From the NCBI GenBank assembly GCA_019429255.1, contig JAHYIY010000005.1:61262-125261 (forward strand): 64,000 nucleotides of DNA, read 5' to 3'. Under the pieces are notes generated by a model. It worked only from the letters and a program-made list of their open reading frames with translations. It searched no databases and had not been told where the DNA came from. This document shows, in pieces, positions 27,787 through 35,923 of this stretch (position 1 is its first letter; every line of letters begins with the position of its first letter). This DNA is from Desulfuromonadales bacterium. Its GTDB lineage: Bacteria > Desulfobacterota > Desulfuromonadia > Desulfuromonadales > Geopsychrobacteraceae. Both the position numbers and the translations under genes were made by a program.

Positions 27787-29178
27787 TTACTCCTGTTCAC
27801 TGACGAAAATCTTGCCGGGATTCATGATTCCCTGGGGATCAAAGGCGGACTTGATGCGGCGCATCACCGCCACCCCGCCGGGGCCGATCTGCCTGGCAAG
27901 GTACCCCTTCTTGGCGATACCGATACCGTGTTCACCTGATACGGTACCACCCCAGGCCAGCACCTGTTCGTAGAGTTCATCATAGAAGGCATGGGCGCGC
28001 TTCATTTCATCCTCATTGCGTTCGTCACAAAGAACCGTCGGATGCAGGTTACCATCGCCGGCATGACCGAAGGTGCCGACGGTGAGCTGATATTTTTCCG
28101 TCAGTTGCTCAATCAGGGTAAAGGTGTCCGCCAGTTTCGAGCGGGGGACGGTAGCGTCCTCGAGCAGGGTGGTGGGCGATACCCTGGCCAGGGCCGACAG
28201 GGCGGTACGGCGGGCCTCTGCCAGTTTCATGGCATCCTGGGCGTCTTTGGCCTGCTGCACTTGAGCTGCTCCCACTTGCTGCAGAATTGTTTTTAAGGCT
28301 TCGGCTTCTTCTGCAACCACTGCCGGATGGCCATCAACTTCGATCAACAGCAGGGCCGCCATCTGCCGTGGCAGGCCGATACCGACATAATCTTCAACAC
28401 AATTGATGGTGGCTTTGTCCATGATCTCCATGGTCGAGGGGATGATTTTGGCGGCGATGATTTTCGAAACGGCTTCGCCGGCGGTGCGGATATTGTCAAA
28501 GTAAGCCAGAAAAGTCTGTTTGGTCTGCGGTGGTGGGATGAGCTTGACGGTGATCTCGGTAATGATGCCCAGGGTGCCTTCCGACCCAACCAGCAGGTCC
28601 TTGAAGGCGTAACCGGCGACATCCTTGACGCTTTTGCCGCCGGTGGCAATGACGCTGCCATCGGCCAGCACGCAGGTCAGTGCCATGACATAATCGCGGG
28701 TAACACCGTATTTAAGTCCACGTAAACCGCCGGCGTCTTCCATGACATTGCCCGCCAGGGTCGATATTTTCTGAGAGCCGGGATCGGGCGGATAGAATAG
28801 CCCCTTTTCAGCAACCGCGTTGAACAGGTCGAGGGTGACGACGCCCGGTTCACAGGTTGCTGTGAGGTTTTCTTCGTCAATCTCCAGGATCCGGTTCATC
28901 CTGTTCAGGCAGATGACGATGCCGCCATTGATGGGAATGCTCCCCCCAGACAGGCCGGTTGCGCTACCGCGAGGTGTTAGCGGGATACGGTAATCGCGGG
29001 CTACTTCAACGACCTTGACAACATCTTCGGTGCTGGTCGGATAAACCACCAGGTCGGGCGTGGCATGAAGCCCCGGCGTTGAGTCGTAGCCAAGGACGAG
29101 CAGATCCTCCTTGGCGCTCACCAGTTTTTCTTTTCCAAGAGCCTGTTCAAGTTGTTGCATGGCGCTTTGTGCAATCAT
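27787..29178 (-). CDS. glcD: FAD-linked glycolate/D-lactate dehydrogenase
   Basis: 463 residues. The FAD-binding type 4 domain (about 40-220) has PLTPRGSATGLSGGSIPINGG and GSQKISTLAGNVMEDAGGLRGLKYG. The C-terminal oxidase domain has FGHAGDGNLHPTVL and WGGTVSGEHGIGIAKKGYL. It oxidises a 2-hydroxyacid to a 2-oxoacid. It is first gene of glcDF, with a promoter and an LldR/PdhR-type operator about 100 bp upstream; that operator suggests D-lactate as substrate. Confidence 0.9.
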   Translation of the reverse strand: MIAQSAMQQLEQALGKEKLVSAKEDLLVLGYDSTPGLHATPDLVVYPTSTEDVVKVVEVARDYRIPLTPRGSATGLSGGSIPINGGIVICLNRMNRILEIDEENLTATCEPGVVTLDLFNAVAEKGLFYPPDPGSQKISTLAGNVMEDAGGLRGLKYGVTRDYVMALTCVLADGSVIATGGKSVKDVAGYAFKDLLVGSEGTLGIITEITVKLIPPPQTKQTFLAYFDNIRTAGEAVSKIIAAKIIPSTMEIMDKATINCVEDYVGIGLPRQMAALLLIEVDGHPAVVAEEAEALKTILQQVGAAQVQQAKDAQDAMKLAEARRTALSALARVSPTTLLEDATVPRSKLADTFTLIEQLTEKYQLTVGTFGHAGDGNLHPTVLCDERNEDEMKRAHAFYDELYEQVLAWGGTVSGEHGIGIAKKGYLARQIGPGGVAVMRRIKSAFDPQGIMNPGKIFVSEQE

Positions 29179-29274
29179 CGGGGACCTCGCGGATTCTTAA
29201 TGAGCGCCCTGCTGCCAGATTCAACAGGATAAATGACAGCGCTGAGCGAGTTGTCTTTCTGGTAAATTGGTAAA

Positions 29275-29317
29275 TTGGTAATACCAAAAGATAAGCTACG
29301 TATTGCTGTTGTGTCAA
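29275..29317 (-). promoter_or_regulatory. glcDF promoter with LldR/PdhR-type operator
   Basis: On the minus strand: TTGACA (29317-29312), 17-bp spacer, TTATCT (29294-29289), then the palindrome TTGGTATTACCAA (29287-29275) at the expected transcription start. Two further TGGTAAAT half-sites follow, towards glcD. Binding of a GntR-family repressor (TGGT-N3-ACCA group) is inferred. Confidence 0.7.
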
Positions 29318-29397
29318 GCAAATATAACGTTGTTTTTAATGGTAAGGATGTGAAAGGTGTGTTTGATCAGTTGTGGCGGGAAGAAATTCTGATTTAT

Positions 29398-29433
29398 CCG
29401 CCTGCAGTCTTGTTTTTCAAAGGCTGCAGGCGG
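29398..29433 (-). terminator. Terminator of the universal stress protein gene
   Basis: Perfect 10-bp stem CCGCCTGCAG / CTGCAGGCGG, just after the usp stop and before the glcDF promoter. The T tract is poor. Confidence 0.65.
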
Positions 29434-29444
29434 TTTGTTGATGA

Positions 29445-29954
29445 TTAATAACCTTCTTCGTGATAGCCGTCCGGGATCCGCACGACTAACACCGGTATCG
29501 TGGCACTGTGCAGCACCTTGCTGGTAGTGCTTCCCAGCACGGCATCCTGGAGAGCGGAATGCCGATGGGAACCCATGATGATCAAGTCGACCTTCTGCTC
29601 TTTGGCGACTGACAGGATAACCTGAGCGGCTGGCCCCTCTTTAACAATGATGCCGTCAAGCCGCTCGGCGGAGTGTGGATCAGTTCCACACTCCGCGGTG
29701 CAGAGCCTTTGTATCCGTTCTTGCAGTCGTTCTTTCGCTTGGGCCTGTGCTTTTTCGTGGATCTCTTTTGACTGTGATTGAGAAATGTGTAATTCCACCA
29801 GGCTGCTGGCAAAGGGCGATAGTTTTTCCAATGCTGCGACGGCAACGATCTGGGCGTCGTAGTGTTTGGCCGACATCAGGGCGTAACGAAAGACATAGGG
29901 CGCACTTGCTCCCATGGCGGTGGCGTACAGAATTTTTTTGATTTTTGGTAACAT
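29445..29954 (-). CDS. Universal stress protein
   Basis: 169 residues, single UspA fold. The ATP-binding loop is IIMGSHRHSALQDAVLGSTTSKVLHSATIPVLVV, i.e. G-2x-G/H-9x-G-S/T-like. N-terminal strand KILYATAMGASAPYVFRYAL. It probably binds ATP and acts in stress or energy starvation. A MITE copy separates it from the upstream gene, so it likely has its own promoter. Confidence 0.9.
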   Translation of the reverse strand: MLPKIKKILYATAMGASAPYVFRYALMSAKHYDAQIVAVAALEKLSPFASSLVELHISQSQSKEIHEKAQAQAKERLQERIQRLCTAECGTDPHSAERLDGIIVKEGPAAQVILSVAKEQKVDLIIMGSHRHSALQDAVLGSTTSKVLHSATIPVLVVRIPDGYHEEGY

Positions 29955-29986
29955 GATTTACCATTTCAGCTTGGAGTAAAATTCAT

Positions 29987-30142
29987 GTATCTGTTCAGCA
30001 TCGGATCTTCGGATCCTATGTCAAGGGACGCGATTGTTTCCCATTGGGTCATCCCTGACCGCTTGTTGTCGCCGTCCATGGCGACAAACACCCTTGCCAC
30101 AGGATCCAAAGGCCCTGCGCAAGGACAGTGCTGAATAGTTAC
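29987..30142 (+). mobile_element. MITE-A copy 5 with 8-bp target duplication
   Basis: 156 bp, GTATCTGTTCAGC to GAATAGTTAC. AAATTCAT is duplicated exactly at 29979-29986 and 30143-30150. It sits 15 bp beyond the stop of dctM and may serve as a transcript end. Confidence 0.92.
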
Positions 30143-30157
30143 AAATTCATATAAGAA

Positions 30158-31498
30158 CTAGCGTCCAAAGAAAAGATCAGGCAACCAGGTGATCATCTCT
30201 GGGAAGGCGACCATGACTACAAGGCCGATTATCTGAATCGCGACAAAGGGCAGGATACCTTTATAGACATCACCCATGGTGTATTCCGGCGGTGCAACCC
30301 CTTTGAAGTAGAACAGGGCATAGCCAAAGGGTGGCGTCAGGAACGAGGTTTGCAGATTGATACAGATCAACATGGCAAACCACAGCGGATTAAAGCCGAG
30401 ATCCATGGCAATCGGAGTGAAGATCGGCACCACAATCAGCAGAATGGCCGCCCAGTCGATAAACATGCCGAGAAAGAAGACCACCGCCATCATAATGACG
30501 AGGATGACGTACTCATTGACTTCCATGCCGAGCAAGACATCGGCAACAACATCTCCGCCGCCCATACCGAGAAAGACGACGCTGAACATCTTGCCGCCGA
30601 CAAACAACGCCATGATCATGGCGGTTGTTTTGATCGTAGACAGGGATGCGGATTTGATGACTTCCCAGTTGAATTTGCGGTAAACGACCGCCAGAATCAA
30701 GGCGCCGACACAACCCAGGGCTGCTGCTTCAGTAGGAGTCGCAACCCCTGCCAGAATGGCGCCCATGACCAGCAGAATCAGGCCAAAAGGGGGGACGAAG
30801 TTTTTCGACACCATGACGAATTTCTGCATCAGGCTGTGGGTGCGATCCTCAAGGGGGATGGGTGGTCCGAGCTTGGGATTGATCCAACAGCGTACCAGGA
30901 CGTAAAGCAGGTAGAGACCCGACAGAAAAAGTCCGGGAACAATGGCGGCTGCAAACAGATTGCCGACTGAGGTTTCACGCATCCCGGTCAAGCTGCCGTA
31001 GATGACCAGCATGATGCTGGGTGGAATCAGAATCCCCAGGGTTCCGGAGGAGCAGATAATCCCGGCAGACATCTGACGATTGTAGCCGCGCCGCAACAAT
31101 GCCGGTCCGGCCATCAGCCCCATGGCAACAACCGACGCGCCGATGATACCGGTGGTGGCGGCAAATACGGTTGAAACAATAATAACCGCCATGCCGAGGC
31201 CGCCGCGCAATCCACCCAGGGCCACGTAGAGAGCATCGAACAGCCCCTCCGAGACTTTCGATCGGTCGAGAATCTGCGCCATGAAGATAAACAGCGGAAT
31301 AGCCACCAGGGTGTAATTGAGAAACAGCCCCCAGATATTGTTGACGAACAGATCGATCAGGATGGGCAGGTTCCAGTTGAACTCAATCAGACCGAATACT
31401 GTCGCTACCGCCGCCAGGGTCACCGCTAAAGGGTGTCCCAGGGTGATGGCGACAATCAAGGAGCCGAACATTAAAATAGTAAGCATTTCTGGGGACAT
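30158..31498 (-). CDS. dctM: TRAP transporter large permease
   Basis: 446 residues, about 12 membrane segments. Typical DctM pattern: FGSLIVAITLGHPLAVTLAAVA at the N-terminus, GLRGGLGMAVIIVSTVFAATTGIIGASVVAMGLMAGPALLRRGYNRQMSAGII, and TSFLTPPFGYALFYFKGVAPPEY at the end. It carries out sodium- or proton-coupled import of an organic acid. Third gene of the P-Q-M operon, 17 bp after dctQ. Confidence 0.95.
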   Translation of the reverse strand: MSPEMLTILMFGSLIVAITLGHPLAVTLAAVATVFGLIEFNWNLPILIDLFVNNIWGLFLNYTLVAIPLFIFMAQILDRSKVSEGLFDALYVALGGLRGGLGMAVIIVSTVFAATTGIIGASVVAMGLMAGPALLRRGYNRQMSAGIICSSGTLGILIPPSIMLVIYGSLTGMRETSVGNLFAAAIVPGLFLSGLYLLYVLVRCWINPKLGPPIPLEDRTHSLMQKFVMVSKNFVPPFGLILLVMGAILAGVATPTEAAALGCVGALILAVVYRKFNWEVIKSASLSTIKTTAMIMALFVGGKMFSVVFLGMGGGDVVADVLLGMEVNEYVILVIMMAVVFFLGMFIDWAAILLIVVPIFTPIAMDLGFNPLWFAMLICINLQTSFLTPPFGYALFYFKGVAPPEYTMGDVYKGILPFVAIQIIGLVVMVAFPEMITWLPDLFFGR

Positions 31499-31515
31499 AA
31501 AAAACTCCGGAAGTC

Positions 31516-32019
31516 TTAGGTCTGGTCATTGCTGCGCAGGGAACGGATATCATCAATCAGTTTGGCGATACCCTGCAGAAAGAACAGAATAAAACCGAGC
31601 GCCATCAGGGCCTTATAGGGGTAGATTTTAGGTTGCCATGAAGACCAGGAGAGCTCCCTGTAGCCCCAGGATGTGGCGGCATAGACAATGGTTCCGTAGG
31701 CAAGGATACCAATAATCGGCAGAAAAAACGCCAGATTGGTCGCAATGCGCAGCACTGTGCGAGGTTTATTTGGTAGCTTTACTTCAAATACATCGATGGC
31801 GACATGACTGTTGTGTTTGTGTGCGTAGGCGAGACCCAGAATAAAATGGACCCCGTAAACAAAGGTACTCAATTCAAAAGCCCAGGTTGTCGGGGCATTG
31901 AAGACGTAACGCGCTAAAACCTCGTAGCCGATCATGCCGATCAATGGCAGAATCAGGTAGGAGGATGTCTGACCGACAAACTCGACCAGTGCATCGATAA
32001 AACGAGAAATCAGTTGCAT
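31516..32019 (-). CDS. dctQ: TRAP transporter small permease
   Basis: 167 residues, four membrane segments, with the DctQ signature GYEVLARYVFNAPTTWAFELSTFVYGVHFILGLAYAHKHNSHVAIDVF. It forms the membrane unit with DctM. It lies between the binding protein and the large subunit; the intercistronic gap contains a hairpin. Confidence 0.93.
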   Translation of the reverse strand: MQLISRFIDALVEFVGQTSSYLILPLIGMIGYEVLARYVFNAPTTWAFELSTFVYGVHFILGLAYAHKHNSHVAIDVFEVKLPNKPRTVLRIATNLAFFLPIIGILAYGTIVYAATSWGYRELSWSSWQPKIYPYKALMALGFILFFLQGIAKLIDDIRSLRSNDQT

Positions 32020-32056
32020 GATTGCCTCTTGATTTATTTGTAGGCAGTTAGACGAA

Positions 32057-32087
32057 ACTCAGGCGGGACACAAGGGCCCGCCTGAGT
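32057..32087 (-). terminator. Intercistronic hairpin between dctP and dctQ
   Basis: Perfect 11-bp stem ACTCAGGCGGG / CCCGCCTGAGT followed on the minus strand by only TTT. Such leaky hairpins after binding-protein genes commonly protect the 3' end, giving more binding protein than permease. Confidence 0.7.
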
Positions 32088-32098
32088 CTTAATGGCGG

Positions 32099-33253
32099 TT
32101 ATTGGAGACGTTTGCCATCGATGAAATCTTGCAGGGGCCATGGTGCCAAGCCACCGCGGATTTCACGCCAATCGGCGAAATCGATCTTGAACTGCTCCTG
32201 GGAGTCGAGGGTTTTCTTGACGTCAGGGTTTTTCGATTTCAGATCGTCCAGAAACTTTTTTGTTTCTTTGGCAAAGTCAGTGATTGCTTCATCACTCATC
32301 TGGACAAATTCGACTCTTTCCTGGAACTGTCGAACGGCCTCGATGTTCAGGTTTTCCTGCCAGGCGTTGGCCCAGAGCTGGGTTTCCTTGGCAGCGATGT
32401 CAATAATCCACTTCAAGTCGGGAGCCAGCTTGTTATAGGCGTCCTTGTTGATGAAGATTGAAGTCTGAACCGAGGGTTGATGAACGCCGGGGGAAATAAC
32501 GTACTTGGTGACATCATCAAAGCCCATGGGCAGGTTGATGGCAGGGGTACTGAACTCGGCACCATCAATAACGCCACGCTCCAGTGCCAGGTAGACTTCA
32601 CCGCCGGGCAACGGGGTAACGGATGCGCCGAGGTTGTTCATGATGTCCTGATACCAGCCGACGGTACGGATACGCATGCCTTTGAAGTCTTCCATGGTGC
32701 TGGCTTTTTTGTTGGAGAACAGCCCCATTTCCTGGCCACCGTTGCCGGCCGGGAAGACAACAAGATTGTAGCGTCCGTAGAGTTCCTGCATCTGCTCCAG
32801 ACCACCACGCTCGTAGAGCCAGATGTTGTAGCCTTCATTGTCCAGTCCAAAAGGCACCGAAGCAAAGGAGTTGAAGTTCTGGTTCTTGCCTGCCCAGTAG
32901 CCGGGCCAGTCGTGACCAACTTCGGCAGCTCCGCGGCTGACGGCGTCAAAGGACTCCATCGCACCAACCAGTTCGCCGGCCGAATGGACGCGGATGTTCA
33001 AACGACCACCGGAAGCCAGCTTGACGCTCTCGGCAAAGTGAACAGCCATGTCATAGAACAGCAGGCCCTTGCTCCAGGGCATAACCATCCGCCAGTTGTG
33101 AACTTCGGTACTGGGCTTGATGGTACGCAGCTCGCGTGCAACTTCTGCGGAGCGTTTGTCGGCACCGAACTTTTCCCGTTTGGCAAAGGCATTAGGCGCC
33201 AGGGCCAGGGTCAGGATCAGAATCAGACCGATCAAGATTCGAACTTGTCTCAT
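32099..33253 (-). CDS. TRAP substrate-binding protein, TakP-like (2-oxo/2-hydroxyacid)
   Basis: 384 residues with a signal peptide ending ...PNAFA. The family core is DFKGMRIRTVGWYQDIMNNLGASVTPLPGGEVYLALERGVIDGAEF, with the carboxylate-binding Arg in MRIRTVG. The following PAINLPMGFDDVTKYVISPGVHQPS resembles TakP, which binds 2-oxoacids, and lactate-binding relatives, rather than the C4-dicarboxylate protein DctP. First gene of the TRAP operon. Its promoter carries the same operator type as glcDF and lut, supporting a lactate or pyruvate substrate. Confidence 0.82.
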   Translation of the reverse strand: MRQVRILIGLILILTLALAPNAFAKREKFGADKRSAEVARELRTIKPSTEVHNWRMVMPWSKGLLFYDMAVHFAESVKLASGGRLNIRVHSAGELVGAMESFDAVSRGAAEVGHDWPGYWAGKNQNFNSFASVPFGLDNEGYNIWLYERGGLEQMQELYGRYNLVVFPAGNGGQEMGLFSNKKASTMEDFKGMRIRTVGWYQDIMNNLGASVTPLPGGEVYLALERGVIDGAEFSTPAINLPMGFDDVTKYVISPGVHQPSVQTSIFINKDAYNKLAPDLKWIIDIAAKETQLWANAWQENLNIEAVRQFQERVEFVQMSDEAITDFAKETKKFLDDLKSKNPDVKKTLDSQEQFKIDFADWREIRGGLAPWPLQDFIDGKRLQ

Positions 33254-33354
33254 TGTGTGACCTCCTTGGTTTTTCAGCTGATGATATTCTGACGGAGAAT
33301 CCGCCAGGGAAAAACTTGGTAATTGTAAAAGATTATACCGGACAAAAGGTAAAA

Positions 33355-33403
33355 TGGCATTACCAATTTATGAAAAAATAATTTCTTTTGTTTTTGAAGT
33401 CAA
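33355..33403 (-). promoter_or_regulatory. TRAP operon promoter and operator
   Basis: On the minus strand: TTGACT (33403-33398), 17 bp, TATTTT (33380-33375), then TGGTAATGCCA (33365-33355), a one-mismatch version of TGGT-N3-ACCA. The segment over the -35 box, AACAATGTTTTATTTGC, is nearly the same as the one before glcDF (AACAACGTTATATTTGC). Confidence 0.65.
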
Positions 33404-33478
33404 GCAAATAAAACATTGTTTTTTCTGAGTGCTGTTTTTCCAGGGGCCTTATTTTTGTTTTATTGTTTTAATAATGGG

Positions 33479-34798
33479 TCAGGAATGCTTCCTCTTGTTT
33501 AATTGTTTAAGTTTGCGCGCGGCGCTTGCCTGGCTAATTCCTAGTGCCGCAGCGACACGCCGGCTGGTCTGGTACTGTTCCCGGGCCTGCAACAGGATGT
33601 CCCGTTCCCGTTCCGCCAGCATATCCTTCAGTCCCAATCCGCTCGGAAGTGCCGGGCTGATCCCCGGTATCCGCGCTTTGTCCGGGGTAATCAGGTCGCC
33701 GACACAGGTGACGATACAGCGTTCCACCAGGTTTTCCAGTTCACGGATGTTGCCTTTCCAGGCCATGCCGACAAGCTGATTGATCAGGCTTTGGGAAAAC
33801 CGTTTATAACTGTTGTATTTGCGGTTGTACTTTTCAGCGAAGTGGTGGATCAGTGTGGGGATGTCTTCGCGCCTCTCGCGCAGAGCCGGAATCGTGATCG
33901 GCACGACGTTGAGCCGATAGTAGAGATCTTCCCGGAACAGCCCATGGCTGACCAGTTCGACCAGATCCTTGTTGGTTGCCGCTATCAAGCGAATATCAGC
34001 ATGCTGGATGGTGCGGCCACCAACCCGGAAAAAGGTTTTGTCCTGGATAACTCCGAGCAATTTTGCTTGCAGATGGAGCGGTAGCTCAGAGATTTCATCG
34101 AGAAAAACTGTTCCACCTTCCGCCATTTCCAGCAGGCCCGCCTTGCCCTTGTGATCAGCCCCGGTAAAGGCCCCGGCTTCGTAGCCGAACAGTTCCGATT
34201 CGAGCAGGTTTTCCGGAATAGCGGCACAGTTGATCTGCACCAGGGGCTTGGCTTTGCGTTCACTGGAGCGATGGATGGTTCTCGCCAGCAGACTTTTGCC
34301 GACGCCCGATTCCCCGTTCAGCAGGATGGTAGAATCAGTTATCGCGACCCGCAATGCCAGGTCGATGATCTCCATCATTTTGTTGCTGCAGGTGATGATG
34401 TCATCTTCGCTGAGCAGTTGATTCCTGGCCGTGTCGGCATCGATCTCTCTGCTGTATTGCACGACAGTCAGATCCCAGATGGTATTAATGACGTAGTCGA
34501 TATCACCCTTGCTGTTGAAGATCGGTCGTCCCTTAACCAGCAGTTTACGCTTGGTGCTGGTTGAGTAGGTTGCTGTGACCGGGGCTTTGCGTTCAAGTAC
34601 CAGCAGGCTGGCTGAGCCGGAAAAGTAGTTGTCCTTGCCAACCAGATCATAGAGACTTCGGCCGACCAGTTCTTCGTTGGTAAAGCCCGACATCTCCTCA
34701 AAGGTTTTGTTGACGCCGATGGTGACACCCTTTCCGTCAACGACATAAATGCCGTTGTAGAGGTTATCAAAAATGATTTCGAGAAGCTTCTTATCCAT
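33479..34798 (-). CDS. PAS-type sigma-54 activator (AtoC/TyrR-like)
   Basis: 439 residues from the ATG at 34798 (AAAGGGC before it). PAS at about 1-110 (IFDNLYNGIYVVDGKGVTIGVNKTFEEMSGF). AAA+ with Walker A LNGESGVGKS, the sigma-54 loop AGAFTGADHKG and Walker B GGTVFLDEISEL. The C-terminal helix-turn-helix SRRVAAALGISQASAARKLKQL is of TyrR type. It has no receiver domain, so it probably senses a ligand. It lies between bdh and the TRAP operon, suggesting control of ketone-body or organic-acid genes. No clear -24/-12 promoter was found by eye. Confidence 0.88.
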   Translation of the reverse strand: MDKKLLEIIFDNLYNGIYVVDGKGVTIGVNKTFEEMSGFTNEELVGRSLYDLVGKDNYFSGSASLLVLERKAPVTATYSTSTKRKLLVKGRPIFNSKGDIDYVINTIWDLTVVQYSREIDADTARNQLLSEDDIITCSNKMMEIIDLALRVAITDSTILLNGESGVGKSLLARTIHRSSERKAKPLVQINCAAIPENLLESELFGYEAGAFTGADHKGKAGLLEMAEGGTVFLDEISELPLHLQAKLLGVIQDKTFFRVGGRTIQHADIRLIAATNKDLVELVSHGLFREDLYYRLNVVPITIPALRERREDIPTLIHHFAEKYNRKYNSYKRFSQSLINQLVGMAWKGNIRELENLVERCIVTCVGDLITPDKARIPGISPALPSGLGLKDMLAERERDILLQAREQYQTSRRVAAALGISQASAARKLKQLNKRKHS

Positions 34799-34988
34799 GG
34801 TGCCCTTTAATAATGTCCATCCGAAAATCCTGAAGGCTAACTGGCAAGTTTCTGATCCAGAAACGAGCAATTTTTCGCAAGGTCAAGGAAATCAAGGATT
34901 TGCGCGGAGGCGGAGTACTTTACGCCGCACAAGCAAAGCCGCAGATTGACGCAGAGGTTGCGGAAAAGGGCCGTTTCCGGACAGAAAC

Positions 34989-35747
34989 CTAGTTGGCGGT
35001 CCAACCACAATCAACCGTCATGGTACTGCCGGTGATGCAACGCGCCGCATCGGAGCAGAGAAACATCACAACCTCGCCCAGCTCGTCAGGTTCAACCATC
35101 CGTTTGATGGCATGTTTTTTCAGTAATATCTTTTCCAGCACTTCTTCGCGGCTGATTCCGTGGGTTCTGGCCTGATCATCGATTTGACCGTCGACCAGCG
35201 GGGTGCGGACATAGCCGGGGCAGATGCTGTTGACCGTGATGCCGTAAGGCGCACCTTCAAGGGCGGCGGTTTTTGTCAGCCCGGTCATGCCGTGCTTGGC
35301 CGAGACATAGGCAGATTTGAATTCCGATGCCCGCAGGCCATGGACGGAATTGAGGTTGATGATGCGCCCCCAGCCATTCTCGCGCATCGACGGCCAGAAA
35401 TATTTGGTCAGTAAAAAAGGAGCGGTCAGCATCAGGTTGATGATGAATGACCATTTTTCCTCGGGGAATTCTTCAATCGGAGCCACATGCTGGATGCCGG
35501 CGTTGTTGACCAGGATGTCGCAGCGACCGCATGCTTTTAGCACCTCATCGGCGAGGGCGCGACAGCCTGCCGTTGTGCTGAGATCGGCCTTGATGAAGAT
35601 AGCGCCGAGGCTGTTTGCTTCTCTGGTTCCGGCCTCTTCATTAATATCTGCCAGGACCACCATGGCGCCGTTGCCTGCCAGCGCTTTGGCGATGGCCAGG
35701 CCGATGCCGCTGGCAGCGCCTGTTACTACCGCAATACGTTGGGTCAT
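34989..35747 (-). CDS. bdhA: 3-hydroxybutyrate dehydrogenase (SDR)
   Basis: 252 residues, classical SDR. NAD-binding TGAASGIGLAIAKAL, NNAG motif in ILVNNAGIQHVAPIEEF, catalytic Tyr-Lys in SAYVSAKHG, C-terminus GSTMTVDCGWTAN. The sequences IQHVAPIEEFP and LNSVHGLRASEFKSAYV are typical of D-3-hydroxybutyrate dehydrogenase. It interconverts 3-hydroxybutyrate and acetoacetate, feeding the CoA-transferase upstream in the same direction. A MITE lies between them. Confidence 0.9.
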   Translation of the reverse strand: MTQRIAVVTGAASGIGLAIAKALAGNGAMVVLADINEEAGTREANSLGAIFIKADLSTTAGCRALADEVLKACGRCDILVNNAGIQHVAPIEEFPEEKWSFIINLMLTAPFLLTKYFWPSMRENGWGRIINLNSVHGLRASEFKSAYVSAKHGMTGLTKTAALEGAPYGITVNSICPGYVRTPLVDGQIDDQARTHGISREEVLEKILLKKHAIKRMVEPDELGEVVMFLCSDAARCITGSTMTVDCGWTAN

Positions 35748-35770
35748 CTCTTGTTTCTCCTTGCTGTATC

Positions 35771-35910
35771 AATTGTTCAGCACAGGGTCGGGAATCCTGT
35801 GCCAAGGGACGCTTTTCGCCGTCCATGGCCGCTTGACTGTCGCCATCCATGGCGACAGACACCCTTGTCACAGGATCCCCAACCCTGTGCAAGGATGGAG
35901 CTGAATAATT
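35771..35910 (+). mobile_element. MITE-A copy 6 (variant subfamily)
   Basis: 140 bp with ends AATTGTTCAGC and GCTGAATAATT. Core shared with copy 2: GGCGACAGACACCCTTGTCACAGGATCCCC region. No clear target duplication. It lies between scoAB and bdhA, inside the probable operon. Confidence 0.75.
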
Positions 35911-35923
35911 CTACATACAATTG

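Noticed and set aside
33254..33478. Sigma-54 (-24/-12) promoter for the TRAP operon
   Set aside because: No GG-N10-GC pattern with acceptable flanks was found on the minus strand; a sigma-70 type promoter with operator fits better.
34860..34985. GC-rich stretch between bdhA and the activator gene with a repeat-like appearance
   Set aside because: It looks like extragenic repeats of related genomes, but there is no second copy in this window and no clear boundaries.
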